Origin: Rhizobium leguminosarum bv. trifolii WSM2297
Lineage (GTDB): Bacteria > Pseudomonadota > Alphaproteobacteria > Rhizobiales > Rhizobiaceae
DNA: 64,000 nucleotides
Direction: 5' to 3'
Assembly (NCBI RefSeq): GCF_000271845.1
Contig: NZ_JH719395.1
Span: 1,670,146 to 1,734,145 of the forward strand
Of this stretch, positions 7,383 to 16,292 are shown in pieces (the stretch's first letter is position 1; each line of letters starts with the position of its first letter). The notes under the pieces were generated by a model. It was not told the DNA's origin and did no database searches. It saw nothing but the letters and a program-made list of their open reading frames with translations. A program made the translations under genes and the position numbers.

Positions 7383-8435
7383 ATGAAGCGCACCCTGGGC
7401 CCAGCCCTGAAGATCTTGGCCTTGAGAATTCCGGTCGCTCTCGCCCTGCCGGCGCTGGCGGTCCCTGCCTTGCTTTTTGCCGGCACGATGCGAGCGGCCG
7501 ACGCGCCGGTCGTTGTCACCTCGATCAAGCCGATCCATTCGCTGGTTGCGGCGATCATGCAGGGCGTGGGCGAACCGGAACTGATCGTCGATGGCGCCGC
7601 CTCCCCGCATACCTACAGCCTGAAGCCGTCGAATGCGCGCGCGCTGCAGGAGGCCAAGGTGATCTTCTGGACCGGGCCCGGCCTCGAGGCTTTCCTGGAA
7701 AAACCGCTGGAGGCGCTGGGCTCGAAGGCCAGCATCGCCGAACTCGACCATGCCCCCGGCCTCGTCAAGCTGCCCTTCCGCGAAGGCGGCGCCTTCGAGC
7801 CGCATGAAGATGGTGATGAGCACCATGACGCTTCCGCCGAAGGTGAGGATCACGATCATGCCGCCGACACCGGGCATGATGATGACCACGGACAGGACAG
7901 TGACCATGACCATGGCGCCTTCGACACGCATCTCTGGCTCGACCCGATGAATGCCAAAGCCATGGCTGCCGTGATCACCACGACGCTGGTCGCCGCTGAC
8001 CCCGCCAATGCGCTGACCTACCAGGCCAATGCCAAGGCGCTTGATGATAAGCTGACGGCGCTGGACACGGAAATCGCCGCCACCGTCGCTCCCGTCAAGG
8101 ACAAGCCCTTCATCGTCTTCCACGACGCCTACCAGTATTTCGAGCACCGCTACGGCATCCGCGTCGCTGGTTCGATCACCGTCAGCCCGGAAACCATTCC
8201 CGGTGCCGAGCGCGTTTCGGAAATCCACCGCAAGGTCGGCGAACTCGGCGCCACCTGCGTCTTTGCCGAACCGCAATTCGAGCCACGCCTGGTCAATGTC
8301 GTTATCGAGGGCACGAACGCCAGATCCGGCGTGCTCGACCCCGAAGCCGCAACGCTGAAGGCCGGTCCCGATCTCTACTTCACCCTCATGCGCGGCATCG
8401 CCGAGAGCATGAAGGATTGCCTCTCCAGCGCATGA
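7383..8435 (+). CDS. znuA: Periplasmic zinc-binding protein ZnuA
   Basis: 350-residue cluster A-I metal-binding protein with a long N-terminal signal region (to about residue 39). Zinc ligands of the family can be placed at His76 (SPHTY) and His183 (DTHLW), with a further His in the FHDAYQYFEHRYG segment. Between them lies the His/Asp-rich loop (about 141-178) that marks zinc rather than manganese transporters. It is divergent from znuC, with two candidate Zur boxes in the shared 98-bp promoter region, and is followed by a terminator. It captures periplasmic Zn(2+) for ZnuBC. Confidence 0.95.
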   Translation: MKRTLGPALKILALRIPVALALPALAVPALLFAGTMRAADAPVVVTSIKPIHSLVAAIMQGVGEPELIVDGAASPHTYSLKPSNARALQEAKVIFWTGPGLEAFLEKPLEALGSKASIAELDHAPGLVKLPFREGGAFEPHEDGDEHHDASAEGEDHDHAADTGHDDDHGQDSDHDHGAFDTHLWLDPMNAKAMAAVITTTLVAADPANALTYQANAKALDDKLTALDTEIAATVAPVKDKPFIVFHDAYQYFEHRYGIRVAGSITVSPETIPGAERVSEIHRKVGELGATCVFAEPQFEPRLVNVVIEGTNARSGVLDPEAATLKAGPDLYFTLMRGIAESMKDCLSSA

Positions 8436-8473
8436 TTGTCATGCGGCACTGCGTGGAGAACTGAGGCGGAAAG

Positions 8474-8501
8474 AGGCGGATGACCCCGTTCCGCCTTTTT
8501 T
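8474..8501 (+). terminator. Rho-independent terminator after znuA
   Basis: Stem AGGCGGA/TCCGCCT around a 9-base loop followed by six T residues, 39 bp past the znuA stop. It separates znuA from the CobW-type gene, which therefore needs its own promoter. Confidence 0.82.
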
Positions 8502-8512
8502 CGGCTCCATCT

Positions 8513-8529
8513 ATGTAATGATATAACAT
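8513..8529. promoter_or_regulatory. Candidate Zur box before the CobW-type gene
   Basis: ATGTAATGATATAACAT, 15/17 identical to the box before znuA and placed 16 bp upstream of the next start codon. Repression by Zur here would make the GTPase a zinc-starvation gene, as known for many COG0523 members. Confidence 0.72.
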
Positions 8530-8545
8530 TAACATGTGAGGTTTC

Positions 8546-9751
8546 ATGGACAACAGACTTCCGGTCACGGTGCTCTCCGGCTTTCTCGGTGCAGGCAAGA
8601 CGACGCTGCTGAATCACGTGCTCGCCAATCGCGACGGCTTGCGCGTCGCCGTCATCGTCAACGACATGAGCGAGGTGAATATCGACGCCGCCCTCGTGCG
8701 CGATGGCGGCGCCAATCTCTCTCGCACCGATGAGCAGTTGGTCGAGATGACCAATGGCTGCATCTGCTGCACGCTGCGCGACGACCTTTTGAAGGAGGTG
8801 CGCGATCTGGCGACCCAAGGCCGTTTCGATTACCTGCTGATCGAATCTACAGGCATCGCCGACCCCCTGCCGGTCGCCACCACCTTCGAATTCCGCGACG
8901 AGAACGGTCAGAGCCTTTCCGACGTCGCAAGGCTCGATACGATGGTGACCGTCGTCGACGCCGCCAACCTGCTTGCCGATTATGCCTCGGCCGATTTCCT
9001 CGCCGACCGCGGCGAAACGGCAGGCGACGGCGATACCAGAACCATCGTCGACCTGCTGGTCGAGCAGATCGAATTCGCCGATGTCGTGGTGCTGAACAAG
9101 ATCGGCACGGCAAGCGAAAAGGAACGCGACGCCGCGCGAAAAATCATCACCGGCCTCAACCCCGATGCGACGCTGATCGAGGCGGATTTCGGCAAGGTGG
9201 CGTTAGAGGAGGCGCTCGGCACCGGCCGCTTCGATATCGACAGGGCCGAGACCCATCCGCTCTGGTACAAGGAACTGCACGGCTTCAAGGACCACGTGCC
9301 GGAGACCGAGGAATACGGCATCCGCTCCTTTGTCTACCGCGAAAAGCGGCCCTTCCATCCGGCAAAATTGCAGGCCTTTCTCGATCTCACATGGCCGGGC
9401 GTGGTGCGAGCCAAAGGCTTCTTCTGGCTGGCGACGCGGCCGCATCATGTCGGCGAGATCAGCCAGGCGGGCGCGCTCGTGCGCACCGGCAAGATGGGTC
9501 TCTGGTGGGCGGCGGTGCCGCGCGAACAATGGCCGGATGAACCGGGCTTCAAGAATGCCATCGACCCCTATCTCGACCCCGTCTGGGGCGACCGCCGCCA
9601 GGAAATCGTCTTCATCGGCGCTGATCCGATGGACGAGGCCTGGATCAGGAGAGAACTCGACGCCTGCCTCATCGAGACCGAGGTCTTCGCGCCCGATCGC
9701 TGGCGCAACCTACCCGACCCCTTCGCCAGCTGGAGCCGCCAGGCGGCATGA
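8546..9751 (+). CDS. CobW/COG0523-family GTPase, probable zinc chaperone
   Basis: 401 residues. P-loop GFLGAGKTT at the N-terminus, the CxCC metal motif (GCICCTL) of COG0523 proteins, and a C-terminal CobW domain. In zinc-limited cells such GTPases (ZigA/ZNG1 type) are thought to load zinc into client enzymes. The candidate Zur box at 8513 and the znu neighbours support zinc rather than cobalt. Oddity: the base-recognition motif reads NKIG rather than NKxD, so guanine specificity may be relaxed. The stop overlaps the ATG of a 57-residue gene. Confidence 0.9.
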   Translation: MDNRLPVTVLSGFLGAGKTTLLNHVLANRDGLRVAVIVNDMSEVNIDAALVRDGGANLSRTDEQLVEMTNGCICCTLRDDLLKEVRDLATQGRFDYLLIESTGIADPLPVATTFEFRDENGQSLSDVARLDTMVTVVDAANLLADYASADFLADRGETAGDGDTRTIVDLLVEQIEFADVVVLNKIGTASEKERDAARKIITGLNPDATLIEADFGKVALEEALGTGRFDIDRAETHPLWYKELHGFKDHVPETEEYGIRSFVYREKRPFHPAKLQAFLDLTWPGVVRAKGFFWLATRPHHVGEISQAGALVRTGKMGLWWAAVPREQWPDEPGFKNAIDPYLDPVWGDRRQEIVFIGADPMDEAWIRRELDACLIETEVFAPDRWRNLPDPFASWSRQAA

Positions 9752-9921
9752 AGGCACCGGTTATCAAACCCTACCGCTGCGTCTGCACGGAGTGTGATCC
9801 GTTGCCGCCGATCGAGGGGCTGCATCCGTCGACGCATGAGGGAGCGACCGAGACACAGCGCAAAGCAAGGGGATTGCTCGGCATTATCGCGGAGCGGGTG
9901 ATGCCACGTAGGCAGGAGTGA
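9748..9921 (+). CDS. Small Cys-motif protein overlapping the CobW-type gene
   Basis: A 57-residue frame whose ATG overlaps the TGA of the preceding GTPase gene (ATGA), the classic sign of translational coupling. It begins [17 protein letters not shown], with a CxCxxC motif suited to zinc, and continues with a polar helix. No signal peptide or membrane segment. I recognise no family. Its position suggests a metal-related partner or client of the GTPase. It is short, so conservation is needed to confirm it, but the coupling and the Cys motif argue it is real. Confidence 0.62.
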   Translation: MKAPVIKPYRCVCTECDPLPPIEGLHPSTHEGATETQRKARGLLGIIAERVMPRRQE

Positions 9922-10013
9922 CGGGAATGGCTGGAGGATGGGCAAAAGGCTTATTACGCGTGATTTTGAGCAATTTGCCATGCCTTTCCTTCCACCAGCG
10001 TCAGTGTGCTTGA

Positions 10014-10187
10014 CACCCCCCTCTGCCCTGCCGGGCATCTCCCCGACAAGGGGAGAGATCGGACGTGGCCTGACCTTCCTGCACATACCGCTTCGTCAGG
10101 CTAACGCTAATTGTTTGGGGAAGCCGTTGCGCCCAGCCAATCTCCCCACCTGTGGGGGAGATGCCCGGCAGGGCAGAGGGGGGTGCC
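10014..10187 (+). repeat. Palindromic intergenic repeat (RIME2-like), copy A
   Basis: About 174 bp with long inverted arms: CACCCCCCTCTGCCCTGCCG on the left and the complementary GGCAGGGCAGAGGGGGGTG on the right, plus inner arms around CATCTCCCC and GGGGAGATG. The same arms recur at 49065-49228 and 51419-51599. This is the layout of rhizobial intergenic mosaic elements. The 9922-10262 gap holds this element and no gene. Confidence 0.85.
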
Positions 10188-10228
10188 ACACGGCACGCCC
10201 CTTTCCGCCCTTCGTCTCAAAACCGGAA

Positions 10229-10248
10229 AGGGCGGCCGAAGCCGCCCT
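10229..10248 (-). terminator. Terminator-like hairpin after RcnB-like gene
   Basis: Perfect 8-bp GC stem (AGGGCGGC/GCCGCCCT) with a CGAA tetraloop just beyond the stop of the minus-strand gene. On the minus strand it is followed by TTTCCGGTTTT, a weak T-tract. Confidence 0.6.
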
Positions 10249-10262
10249 CCTCGTATCCACAA

Positions 10263-10589
10263 TCAACGACCACCAACAATGCTGGAGATCACGCCACTGG
10301 TGACGCCGATCAGCAGGTAGTCGTTGTCGGCGCGGACCCAGCGATAGCCGCGCGGCGGCGGTGCCAGACGGTAGCGGCGGTAGTCGTTGACGTCGTGGAA
10401 GCGGCGACGCTCGCTGGCGTTGACGCGATATCCCTTCTTCCAATGCGGCCGGATGACCGTCTTCTGGACGACGACCTTCTTGTGCACGACGACAGGCGGA
10501 CGGCGATAATCGTCGGCGCTGGCTTGGGAGACAACCATCGGCGACAGAAGGAAGGAGGCGGAAAGCAGAGCTGCAAAAATCTTTTTCAT
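10263..10589 (-). CDS. RcnB-family exported protein
   Basis: 108 residues with a signal peptide ending near SQASA. The rest is basic and Tyr/Arg-rich; the C-terminal block PPRGYRWVRADNDYLLIGV is typical of the RcnB family, named after the periplasmic nickel/cobalt homeostasis protein of E. coli. Many family members in rhizobia have no known role. The start at 10589 is preferred over 10613 because a GAGGAA ribosome site sits ahead of it. A terminator-like hairpin follows. Confidence 0.82.
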   Translation of the reverse strand: MKKIFAALLSASFLLSPMVVSQASADDYRRPPVVVHKKVVVQKTVIRPHWKKGYRVNASERRRFHDVNDYRRYRLAPPPRGYRWVRADNDYLLIGVTSGVISSIVGGR

Positions 10590-10915
10590 GTGGGGGTTCC
10601 TCATGTTGGGCACGGGAGAAAACTAGGGCCGAAAAGATGAACCGAAACTGAAATTAAAATTAAACTTTCGTAATGGAATCCGGGAGCTTGTGGCCAGATT
10701 CTTGTATTTTAGATGAGGCTTACACACCTTACGAATAGCCGTTTTCCCAAGCCGGCACGGTCGACGCACCGCCCTGTCGATCGGATTCGATTTTCGGAGA
10801 GAATGAGCGCAGATTCAAAATCATCGCGCGTCTTGCGCACAGCCGATCAGGGCCCTCAGCTTCATCGGAGGTCGCGAGTGCGTTCGAGACAACGCAAAAA
10901 ATGATGGAGGAAACC
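10590..10915. other. Intergenic region between divergent genes
   Basis: A 326-bp divergent gap. It has an A/T-rich stretch near 10640-10670 (AAACTGAAATTAAAATTAAAC) ahead of the RcnB-like gene, likely its promoter. No gene, clear operator or repeat was found. The reading frame at 10713-10904 is Arg/Ser-rich and lacks a ribosome site. Confidence 0.45.
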
Positions 10916-11299
10916 ATGCCCGGCATCAGCATGCGCTATATCGTCGACGACGTCGACGCCGCCTTGGAATTCTACACGAGACATCTCGGCTTCCAGGTCG
11001 CTCTTCACCCCGCCCCCAGCTTCGCCATCCTGACCCGGGACGGTTTTCGTCTGCTCATCAGCGGCATGCTGGGGCCGGGCGGAGCCTCCCAGGCAATGCC
11101 GGACGGGCGAACGCCGGAACCCGGCGGATGGAATCGCATCCAGATCGAGGTCGCGGACCTGGAGGCGGAGGTCGCAAAGCTGCGCCAGGCCGGCGCGTCT
11201 TTTCGCAACGAAATCGTCCAGGGCATTGGCGGCAAGCAGATCCTGCTCGAAGACCCGGCTGGAAATCCGATCGAACTCTTCGAACCGCCGAAGAGATGA
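10916..11299 (+). CDS. VOC/glyoxalase-fold protein
   Basis: 127 residues with the two beta-alpha-beta-beta-beta modules of the vicinal oxygen chelate fold: MRYIVDDVDAALEFYTRHLGF at the start, and IQIEVADLEAEVAKLR with QILLEDPAGNPIELFEP in the second half, where the final Glu is the usual metal ligand. Such proteins act as lyases, dioxygenases or resistance proteins; the substrate cannot be told. The start at 10916 is chosen since ATGGAGGAAACC just upstream supplies the ribosome site. Confidence 0.85.
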   Translation: MPGISMRYIVDDVDAALEFYTRHLGFQVALHPAPSFAILTRDGFRLLISGMLGPGGASQAMPDGRTPEPGGWNRIQIEVADLEAEVAKLRQAGASFRNEIVQGIGGKQILLEDPAGNPIELFEPPKR

Positions 11300-11464
11300 T
11301 TGCCGCGGCAGCGATCATGCTCTCCGTATCGGGCAAATCGCCCGCAAGATCCTGACGAGCAGGCCGACACCGACATCGCTCGCAGCAAGAATGGCCGCCG
11401 CGCCTTGCTACCTCTGTCCGAGCGTGTAGTTTCGGACTCGGATCAATTCAGAGGTAGGGAAAAC

Positions 11465-12787
11465 ATGTCCGAATCCGCGGGCGGGGTCTTCGACTATGTC
11501 GGGATATTAGCCGTGCTTCTTCTCGTCGCCGCCAACGGCTTCTTCGTCGCCGCGGAATTCGCGCTGGTTTCGGTCAGGCGCAGCCGTGTCACCGAACTTG
11601 CGGCGGCAGGCCGGATGAATGCCTCCGCCCTCCAGCGCGCCGTCGACAATCTCGACGCCAACCTCGCCGCCACCCAGCTCGGCATCACCATCTCGTCGCT
11701 GGCGCTTGGCTGGGTCGGCGAGCCGGCGCTTGCCCACCTGATCGAGCCCCTGCTGTCCTGGCTGCCGGGGCAATGGGCGGCAACGGGCGCGCATACCGTC
11801 GCCATCGTCATTGCTTTCGTCATCATCACGGCCCTTCACATCGTGCTGGGCGAGCTGGCGCCGAAAAGCCTGGCGCTTCAGCGTAGCGAGGCCACTTCGC
11901 TTGCCGTCGTGCGTCCACTGGGGCTCTTCCTGGTGCTGTTCAAGCCGGCGATCTTTGTTCTGAACGGCATGGGCAATCTTGTGCTGCGGGGCGTCGGCCT
12001 TCGCGCCGGAACCGGGGAATCGTCGTTCCATTCGCCGCAGGAGCTCAAGCTGCTGGTCGCCGAAAGCCAGGAAGCCGGCCTTCTGAACCAGGTGCAGCAG
12101 CAGCTCGTCGAGCGGGTCTTCAACATCGGCGACAGGCCGATCTCCGACATCATGACCCCGCGTCTCGATATCGAATGGTTCGATGCCGACGACAGCGAGG
12201 CCGAGATCCTGAAGACCATCCGTGAATGCGGCCACGAACAATTGCTGGTCGCCCGCGGCTCGATCGACGAACCGATCGGCATGGTGTTGAAGAAGGACCT
12301 TCTCGACCAGGTTCTCGACGGCGGCAAGGTCCGGCCGATGGAGGTGATCAAGCAGCCGCTGGTGCTGCATGAGGGCACCTCGGTCGTGCGCGTGCTCGAC
12401 AGTTTCAAGGCCTCACCCGTGCGGCTCGCCATCGTCATCGATGAATATGGCAGCCTGGAGGGTATCGTCACCCAGACCGACCTGCTCGAAGCCATCGCCG
12501 GCGACCTGCCGGGATCCAACGAAGAGCCGGACATCGTCGTGCGGGAAGACGGGTCGTTGTTGATCGATGCGATGATGCCGGCCTTCGACGCCTTCGAACG
12601 GCTGGGCCTGCGCGATCGTCCGGATGCCGATTTCCATACGCTTGCGGGTTTCGCGCTGCATCAGCTCCAGCATATCCCCGAGGCCGGCGAAACCTTCGTT
12701 TTCGATAGCTGGCGCTTCGAAGTGCTGGATATGGACGGCATGCGCATCGACAAGATGCTGGCGACGCGCATCCCCGCGGAAGGCTAG
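11465..12787 (+). CDS. CNNM/CorC-type membrane protein (DUF21-CBS-CorC_HlyC)
   Basis: 440 residues: N-terminal DUF21 with about four membrane helices (1 to about 190), two CBS domains (about 210-340, with DIMTPRLDIEWFD at the first), and a C-terminal CorC_HlyC domain (about 355-435). The family was once called hemolysin C-like; bacterial homologues with this architecture (CorC, MpfA) export Mg(2+). The start at 11465 follows GAGGTAGGG; the frame upstream is not conserved-looking. It converges on chrA with overlapping stop codons. Confidence 0.92.
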   Translation: MSESAGGVFDYVGILAVLLLVAANGFFVAAEFALVSVRRSRVTELAAAGRMNASALQRAVDNLDANLAATQLGITISSLALGWVGEPALAHLIEPLLSWLPGQWAATGAHTVAIVIAFVIITALHIVLGELAPKSLALQRSEATSLAVVRPLGLFLVLFKPAIFVLNGMGNLVLRGVGLRAGTGESSFHSPQELKLLVAESQEAGLLNQVQQQLVERVFNIGDRPISDIMTPRLDIEWFDADDSEAEILKTIRECGHEQLLVARGSIDEPIGMVLKKDLLDQVLDGGKVRPMEVIKQPLVLHEGTSVVRVLDSFKASPVRLAIVIDEYGSLEGIVTQTDLLEAIAGDLPGSNEEPDIVVREDGSLLIDAMMPAFDAFERLGLRDRPDADFHTLAGFALHQLQHIPEAGETFVFDSWRFEVLDMDGMRIDKMLATRIPAEG

Positions 12788-14205
12788 CCCACCGCAAGCG
12801 TCCAGAGCATTCCCGATATCGCGCAGGCAAGCAACGTGGTGATGACCGACGTCTTGAACCGGAAGATCGCGATGGCGCCGGCGGCCGACAGCGCCATGGC
12901 CGCCGGCACCGCCGATTGCAGCACCGGGATATCGAGCCGCAAGCCTGCGAGGCTGACACTCGCGACCTCGGCAAACAGCGTGTGCAGGCCGAACCAGATG
13001 GCGAGGTTGAGAATGACCCCGACCACCGCAGCCGTGATGGCCGACATTGCGCCTGCGAGCGCGACATTGCCGCGCAATTTTTCGATGAACGGCGCGCCGA
13101 GAAAGATCCAGAGAAAACAGGGTACAAAGGTCACCCAAGTCGTCAGCATCGCCGCGAGCGTGGCGGCCAGCATCGGGTTCAGCGCTCCCGGATCGCGGTA
13201 GGCGCCCATGAAACCGACGAACTGGACGACCATGATGAGCGGCCCCGGCGTCGTCTCGGCCATGCCGAGACCGTCGAGCATCTCGCCGGGTTTCAGCCAG
13301 CCGAAATGCTGCACGGCCTCCTGCGCGACGTAGGCCAGCACCGCATAAGCCCCACCGAAGGTGACGACCGCCATCTTGCTAAAGAACAGACCGATCTCGG
13401 TAAGGACGTTGCCCGGCCCAAAAGCGAGATAGACCGCCGCAACAGGCACGATCCAGAGGGCAAGGAACACCGCCGACATGCGCAGCGACCATGCAAGGTT
13501 CGGACGCGCGTGCGCTGGGATGCCCTCGCCGAGCGCCGACTCGGCATCCGAGAGCACCGGGCCGCTTCCCGCCTTGTGGCCGCCGCCCGCCTTGAAGGCT
13601 GAAAGCCCGAGCCTGCCGCCGAGGAAACCTGCGATGCCGGCGGCGAGCACGATCAGCGGGAACGGCACGTGCAGAAAGAAGATGGCGATGAAGGCCGCGG
13701 CCGCGATGCCGACCATCACCCGATTTTTCAGCGCCCGGCTGCCGATGCGGATGACCGCCTGCACGACGACGGCAAGCACCGCCGCCTTCAGCCCGAAGAA
13801 CAAGCCGGCGACGATGCCGACATTGCCGTAGGCCGAGTAGATATAGCTGAGGCCGAGGATCGACAGAAAGCCCGGCAGCACGAACAGAATGCCGGCGACG
13901 AGGCCGCCCAGCGTGCGATGCATCAGCCAGCCGATATAAATGGCGAGCTGCTGCGCCTCCGGCCCGGGAAGCAGCATGCAATAGTTCAGCGCGTGCAGGA
14001 AACGGTGCTCGCCGATCCAGCGTTTCTCGTCGACGATGATCCGGTGCATGACGGCGATCTGGCCGGCCGGGCCGCCGAAGCTTAAGGCCGCGACGCGCAG
14101 CCACACCCTGAGGGCGTCGGCGAACGGGACACCGTGATAATGCCCCTCGCCCGCGTCCTTCTCCGCCGTCTCACCGGCAGGCGTACTCCCTGTCATCTCT
14201 GCCAT
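12784..14205 (-). CDS. chrA: Chromate transporter ChrA
   Basis: About 473 residues with two homologous six-helix halves, the long-chain ChrA type. Family motifs are visible in both halves: SFGGPAGQIAVMH and LPGPEAQQLAIYIG in the first, TFGGAYAVLAYVA and TTPGPLIMVVQFVGF in the second. ChrA exports chromate and lowers cytosolic Cr(VI). The start at 14205 lies one base past the end of the ChrB-like gene, so the two are an operon. The stop overlaps the convergent CNNM gene by 4 bp. Confidence 0.95.
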   Translation of the reverse strand: MAEMTGSTPAGETAEKDAGEGHYHGVPFADALRVWLRVAALSFGGPAGQIAVMHRIIVDEKRWIGEHRFLHALNYCMLLPGPEAQQLAIYIGWLMHRTLGGLVAGILFVLPGFLSILGLSYIYSAYGNVGIVAGLFFGLKAAVLAVVVQAVIRIGSRALKNRVMVGIAAAAFIAIFFLHVPFPLIVLAAGIAGFLGGRLGLSAFKAGGGHKAGSGPVLSDAESALGEGIPAHARPNLAWSLRMSAVFLALWIVPVAAVYLAFGPGNVLTEIGLFFSKMAVVTFGGAYAVLAYVAQEAVQHFGWLKPGEMLDGLGMAETTPGPLIMVVQFVGFMGAYRDPGALNPMLAATLAAMLTTWVTFVPCFLWIFLGAPFIEKLRGNVALAGAMSAITAAVVGVILNLAIWFGLHTLFAEVASVSLAGLRLDIPVLQSAVPAAMALSAAGAIAIFRFKTSVITTLLACAISGMLWTLAVG

Positions 14206-14206
14206 C

Positions 14207-15022
14207 TCACGCCCCCTTCTTCGGCGAGGGCCAGTTGTGGGTTTCCTCGGTCGCATCACGGCACCAGCGGTAGAAGGCGTCGTAGAGAAGCATTCCGGCC
14301 TCGAGCTGCTCCAGATCGTCGGAATACATTCTGGAGAGGCCGAGCGAAGCGGCGAGCAGGCCGGGCGCCTCGGGCGCGAGATCGAGCCTGGCAGTATCGG
14401 CCGCCCGGACGATCCTTGCGAGGTGCAGCAGCGGCGCCGATGCCAGCCCGAACTCCTCGATCATCACGTCGAAGGTGCAAAGCTCGTCGCGATGGCTCCA
14501 GAACACGCCTTCGATATCGAAGGGCACGGCCTCGAAGCGGTCGCCGACCGCAAGAACCTCGGAGGTCGGCACGAACAGAAAGACGGCATCTGGATCGACG
14601 AAGCGCCGGATCAGCCAGGGACAGGCGATGCGGTCGATCTTCGGCCGCGACCGCGTTACCCAGACGGTGCGACCTTGTGCGTCTCGGCGCGGTAGCTTTG
14701 CCTCGGGCACCGCCAGCCCGCCGGCGATCCAGGCTTCGAAGCCGCCTTCGAGGCTTTCCGCGTCGATCCCGGCATGTCTGAGATAAGCCGCAACGCCGTG
14801 GCTGAGCTTGGCGCCCCTCTGGCAGACCACGACGACGGCATCCGCATCGATGCTGGACGCCCAGGATGCAACGTCGGCATGGCTGCGCCGGATCGAGCCC
14901 GGCACCAGGCGCGGATCGAGCGCGAAATCCTCCTCCGTGCGCACGTCGACGATGGCAGGCGCACCGGGAGTTCCGATGAGGCGGTTGAGCTTGTCGGGAG
15001 AAATTTCGAGAAATGACGGCAT
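14207..15022 (-). CDS. Rhodanese-ChrB fusion protein (chromate resistance)
   Basis: 271 residues. N-terminal rhodanese domain (about 1-110) with the active-site Cys67 in VVVCQRGAKLS. From about 115 on comes the ChrB C-terminal domain (SRPKIDRIACPWLIRRFVDP, then VPFDIEGVFWSHRDELCTFD). ChrB proteins act as chromate-responsive regulators or resistance proteins; in this fusion the usual N-terminal ChrB part is replaced by a rhodanese. It is directly upstream of chrA. The combination suggests sulfur chemistry in oxyanion resistance, since chromate mimics sulfate. Confidence 0.92.
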   Translation of the reverse strand: MPSFLEISPDKLNRLIGTPGAPAIVDVRTEEDFALDPRLVPGSIRRSHADVASWASSIDADAVVVVCQRGAKLSHGVAAYLRHAGIDAESLEGGFEAWIAGGLAVPEAKLPRRDAQGRTVWVTRSRPKIDRIACPWLIRRFVDPDAVFLFVPTSEVLAVGDRFEAVPFDIEGVFWSHRDELCTFDVMIEEFGLASAPLLHLARIVRAADTARLDLAPEAPGLLAASLGLSRMYSDDLEQLEAGMLLYDAFYRWCRDATEETHNWPSPKKGA

Positions 15023-15391
15023 GGCGCGTCCTCCGTTGATCGGTTTACTGGACGCGATTCTTCAGCATGACGCCTCGTGGGGTGATCGCAACCCCATGCA
15101 GAAGCATTGGCAAACGGACCCCACCCTGTCAAGCACGCGCTTCAGCTGTGGCGCTGCGATCCCGCGGCCCTTCGAGGGCGGAGCCTCGAAGAGCCCGCCG
15201 CAGCATTGCTCGTTGCAGCAATCCACCGCCGGCAAACCGCCCTCCCGCCAAAGGCTCACCGGACTGCCAAAAAGCTGCTCTCGCCCACCGCCCTCACGCT
15301 GAAATTCCTGCCAATACAGACGCTTCAGTCCCGACATGGAACAAAAAGCCCACTTCGGCATTCTTCTGTCACCGAAAGAGGAGAAAGTACC
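15023..15391. other. Divergent intergenic region with an 8-bp inverted repeat
   Basis: This 369-bp gap separates the chromate operon from the plus-strand gene at 15392. At 15170-15191 CTTCGAGG and CCTCGAAG form a perfect inverted repeat around six bases; it could be part of the CCTCGAAGG repeat family seen at 48.9 kb or a hairpin. No reliable gene was seen; the extended frame from 15107 lacks a ribosome site. Confidence 0.45.
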
Positions 15392-15709
15392 ATGACGTAC
15401 GACCCCAATAATGCCAACGACCCCAACCGCCCGCTGAACCCAAATCTGGATCTGCGCACCACGCCAAGCGCGCGCACCAATAATACGTGGGTTGTCTGGG
15501 TCGCTGCATTGGCCGTGATCGCTGTCGCTGCATTCGCCTATTCGCAGTGGAGCACTCCGGGCACATCTCCGGATACGACAGCTTCCACGACCCAATCCGA
15601 GCCCGCGCCGGTCAAGCCGATCGCTCCGGCTGACAACAGCGCTACACCGGCACCGGCAGCACCTGCCACGCCGGCACCTGCTACACCGGCTGCCCCGGCC
15701 CAGCAGTAA
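15392..15709 (+). CDS. Small single-pass membrane protein with Pro/Ala-rich tail
   Basis: 105 residues: a polar N-terminus rich in Asn/Pro, one hydrophobic segment (about 31-50), and an external or periplasmic tail made of Pro, Ala and Thr. AAGAGGAG precedes the ATG at 15392. Such low-complexity tails often span the cell wall or act as linkers. I recognise no function. A GC hairpin follows at 15721. Confidence 0.72.
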   Translation: MTYDPNNANDPNRPLNPNLDLRTTPSARTNNTWVVWVAALAVIAVAAFAYSQWSTPGTSPDTTASTTQSEPAPVKPIAPADNSATPAPAAPATPAPATPAAPAQQ

Positions 15710-15720
15710 CGCGGTCGAAC

Positions 15721-15743
15721 GAAGCCGGCCTAGCGCCGGCTTC
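15721..15743 (+). terminator. GC-rich hairpin, probable terminator
   Basis: Perfect 9-bp stem GAAGCCGGC/GCCGGCTTC with a 5-base loop, 11 bp after the upstream stop. No direct T-run follows, so it may be a weak terminator. Confidence 0.6.
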
Positions 15744-15989
15744 GCCGCTGCGCGCTCTTGAAGAATTTTTAAGCAAACCCTACTTAAGGGCTATCATATC
15801 TGTCTCTGACGGCTGACCACGGATGTACTGGCAGCCGTCATGGAGACTGATCGAGGAAGGTCGGTGCGAATTTCGCCCGGCCTTTTTTCTTGACCTGGTC
15901 ATCGACGCGAGTCCGGTATTCACACCGATTTGTCCGAGGAAATCCGAAAGAATGCCGGGAACCGTATTTGGCCGGGCTTTGATCGGAAC

Positions 15990-16292
15990 TTATTTCGGGA
16001 TCCTGTTATAGAAGGACTGGGGATCGTACACGCACTCGTAGTCGAGGAGGCACATCTTGCCGTTCGCATCCCTGACCCTTGCGGTGTCGTACTTGTCGCC
16101 GAGATTGCACCTGGCCGGCGGATAACGGAAACTGCGGCCGCCAAATCCCATGCGCAGGAACACCGCCTTGTCCTTGCGGATGATCTGCGCAAGCTGCTCG
16201 CAACTATGATCCCTGGCATTGACCTCCACCGCTTCGACGGCAAGGGCCGCCGACGGAGACAACAGAGCGACGGCTAGAAAAATGCTTTTCAT
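15990..16292 (-). CDS. Exported four-cysteine protein, paralogue 1
   Basis: 100 residues with a signal peptide (to about residue 18, ending ALA). The mature part has four Cys in the order HSC, ARC, KMC, YEC and the conserved core FGGRSFRYPPA. The gene at 16837-17133 encodes a close paralogue with the same four Cys, so two disulfides in the periplasm are likely. I do not recognise the family. The start at 16292 is the first Met giving a signal peptide; upstream residues look non-coding. Confidence 0.78.
   Translation of the reverse strand: MKSIFLAVALLSPSAALAVEAVEVNARDHSCEQLAQIIRKDKAVFLRMGFGGRSFRYPPARCNLGDKYDTARVRDANGKMCLLDYECVYDPQSFYNRIPK

Noticed and set aside
9922..10262. Short reading frames in the gap after the small Cys gene
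   Set aside because: They come from both arms of the palindromic repeat and match frames in the other repeat copies.
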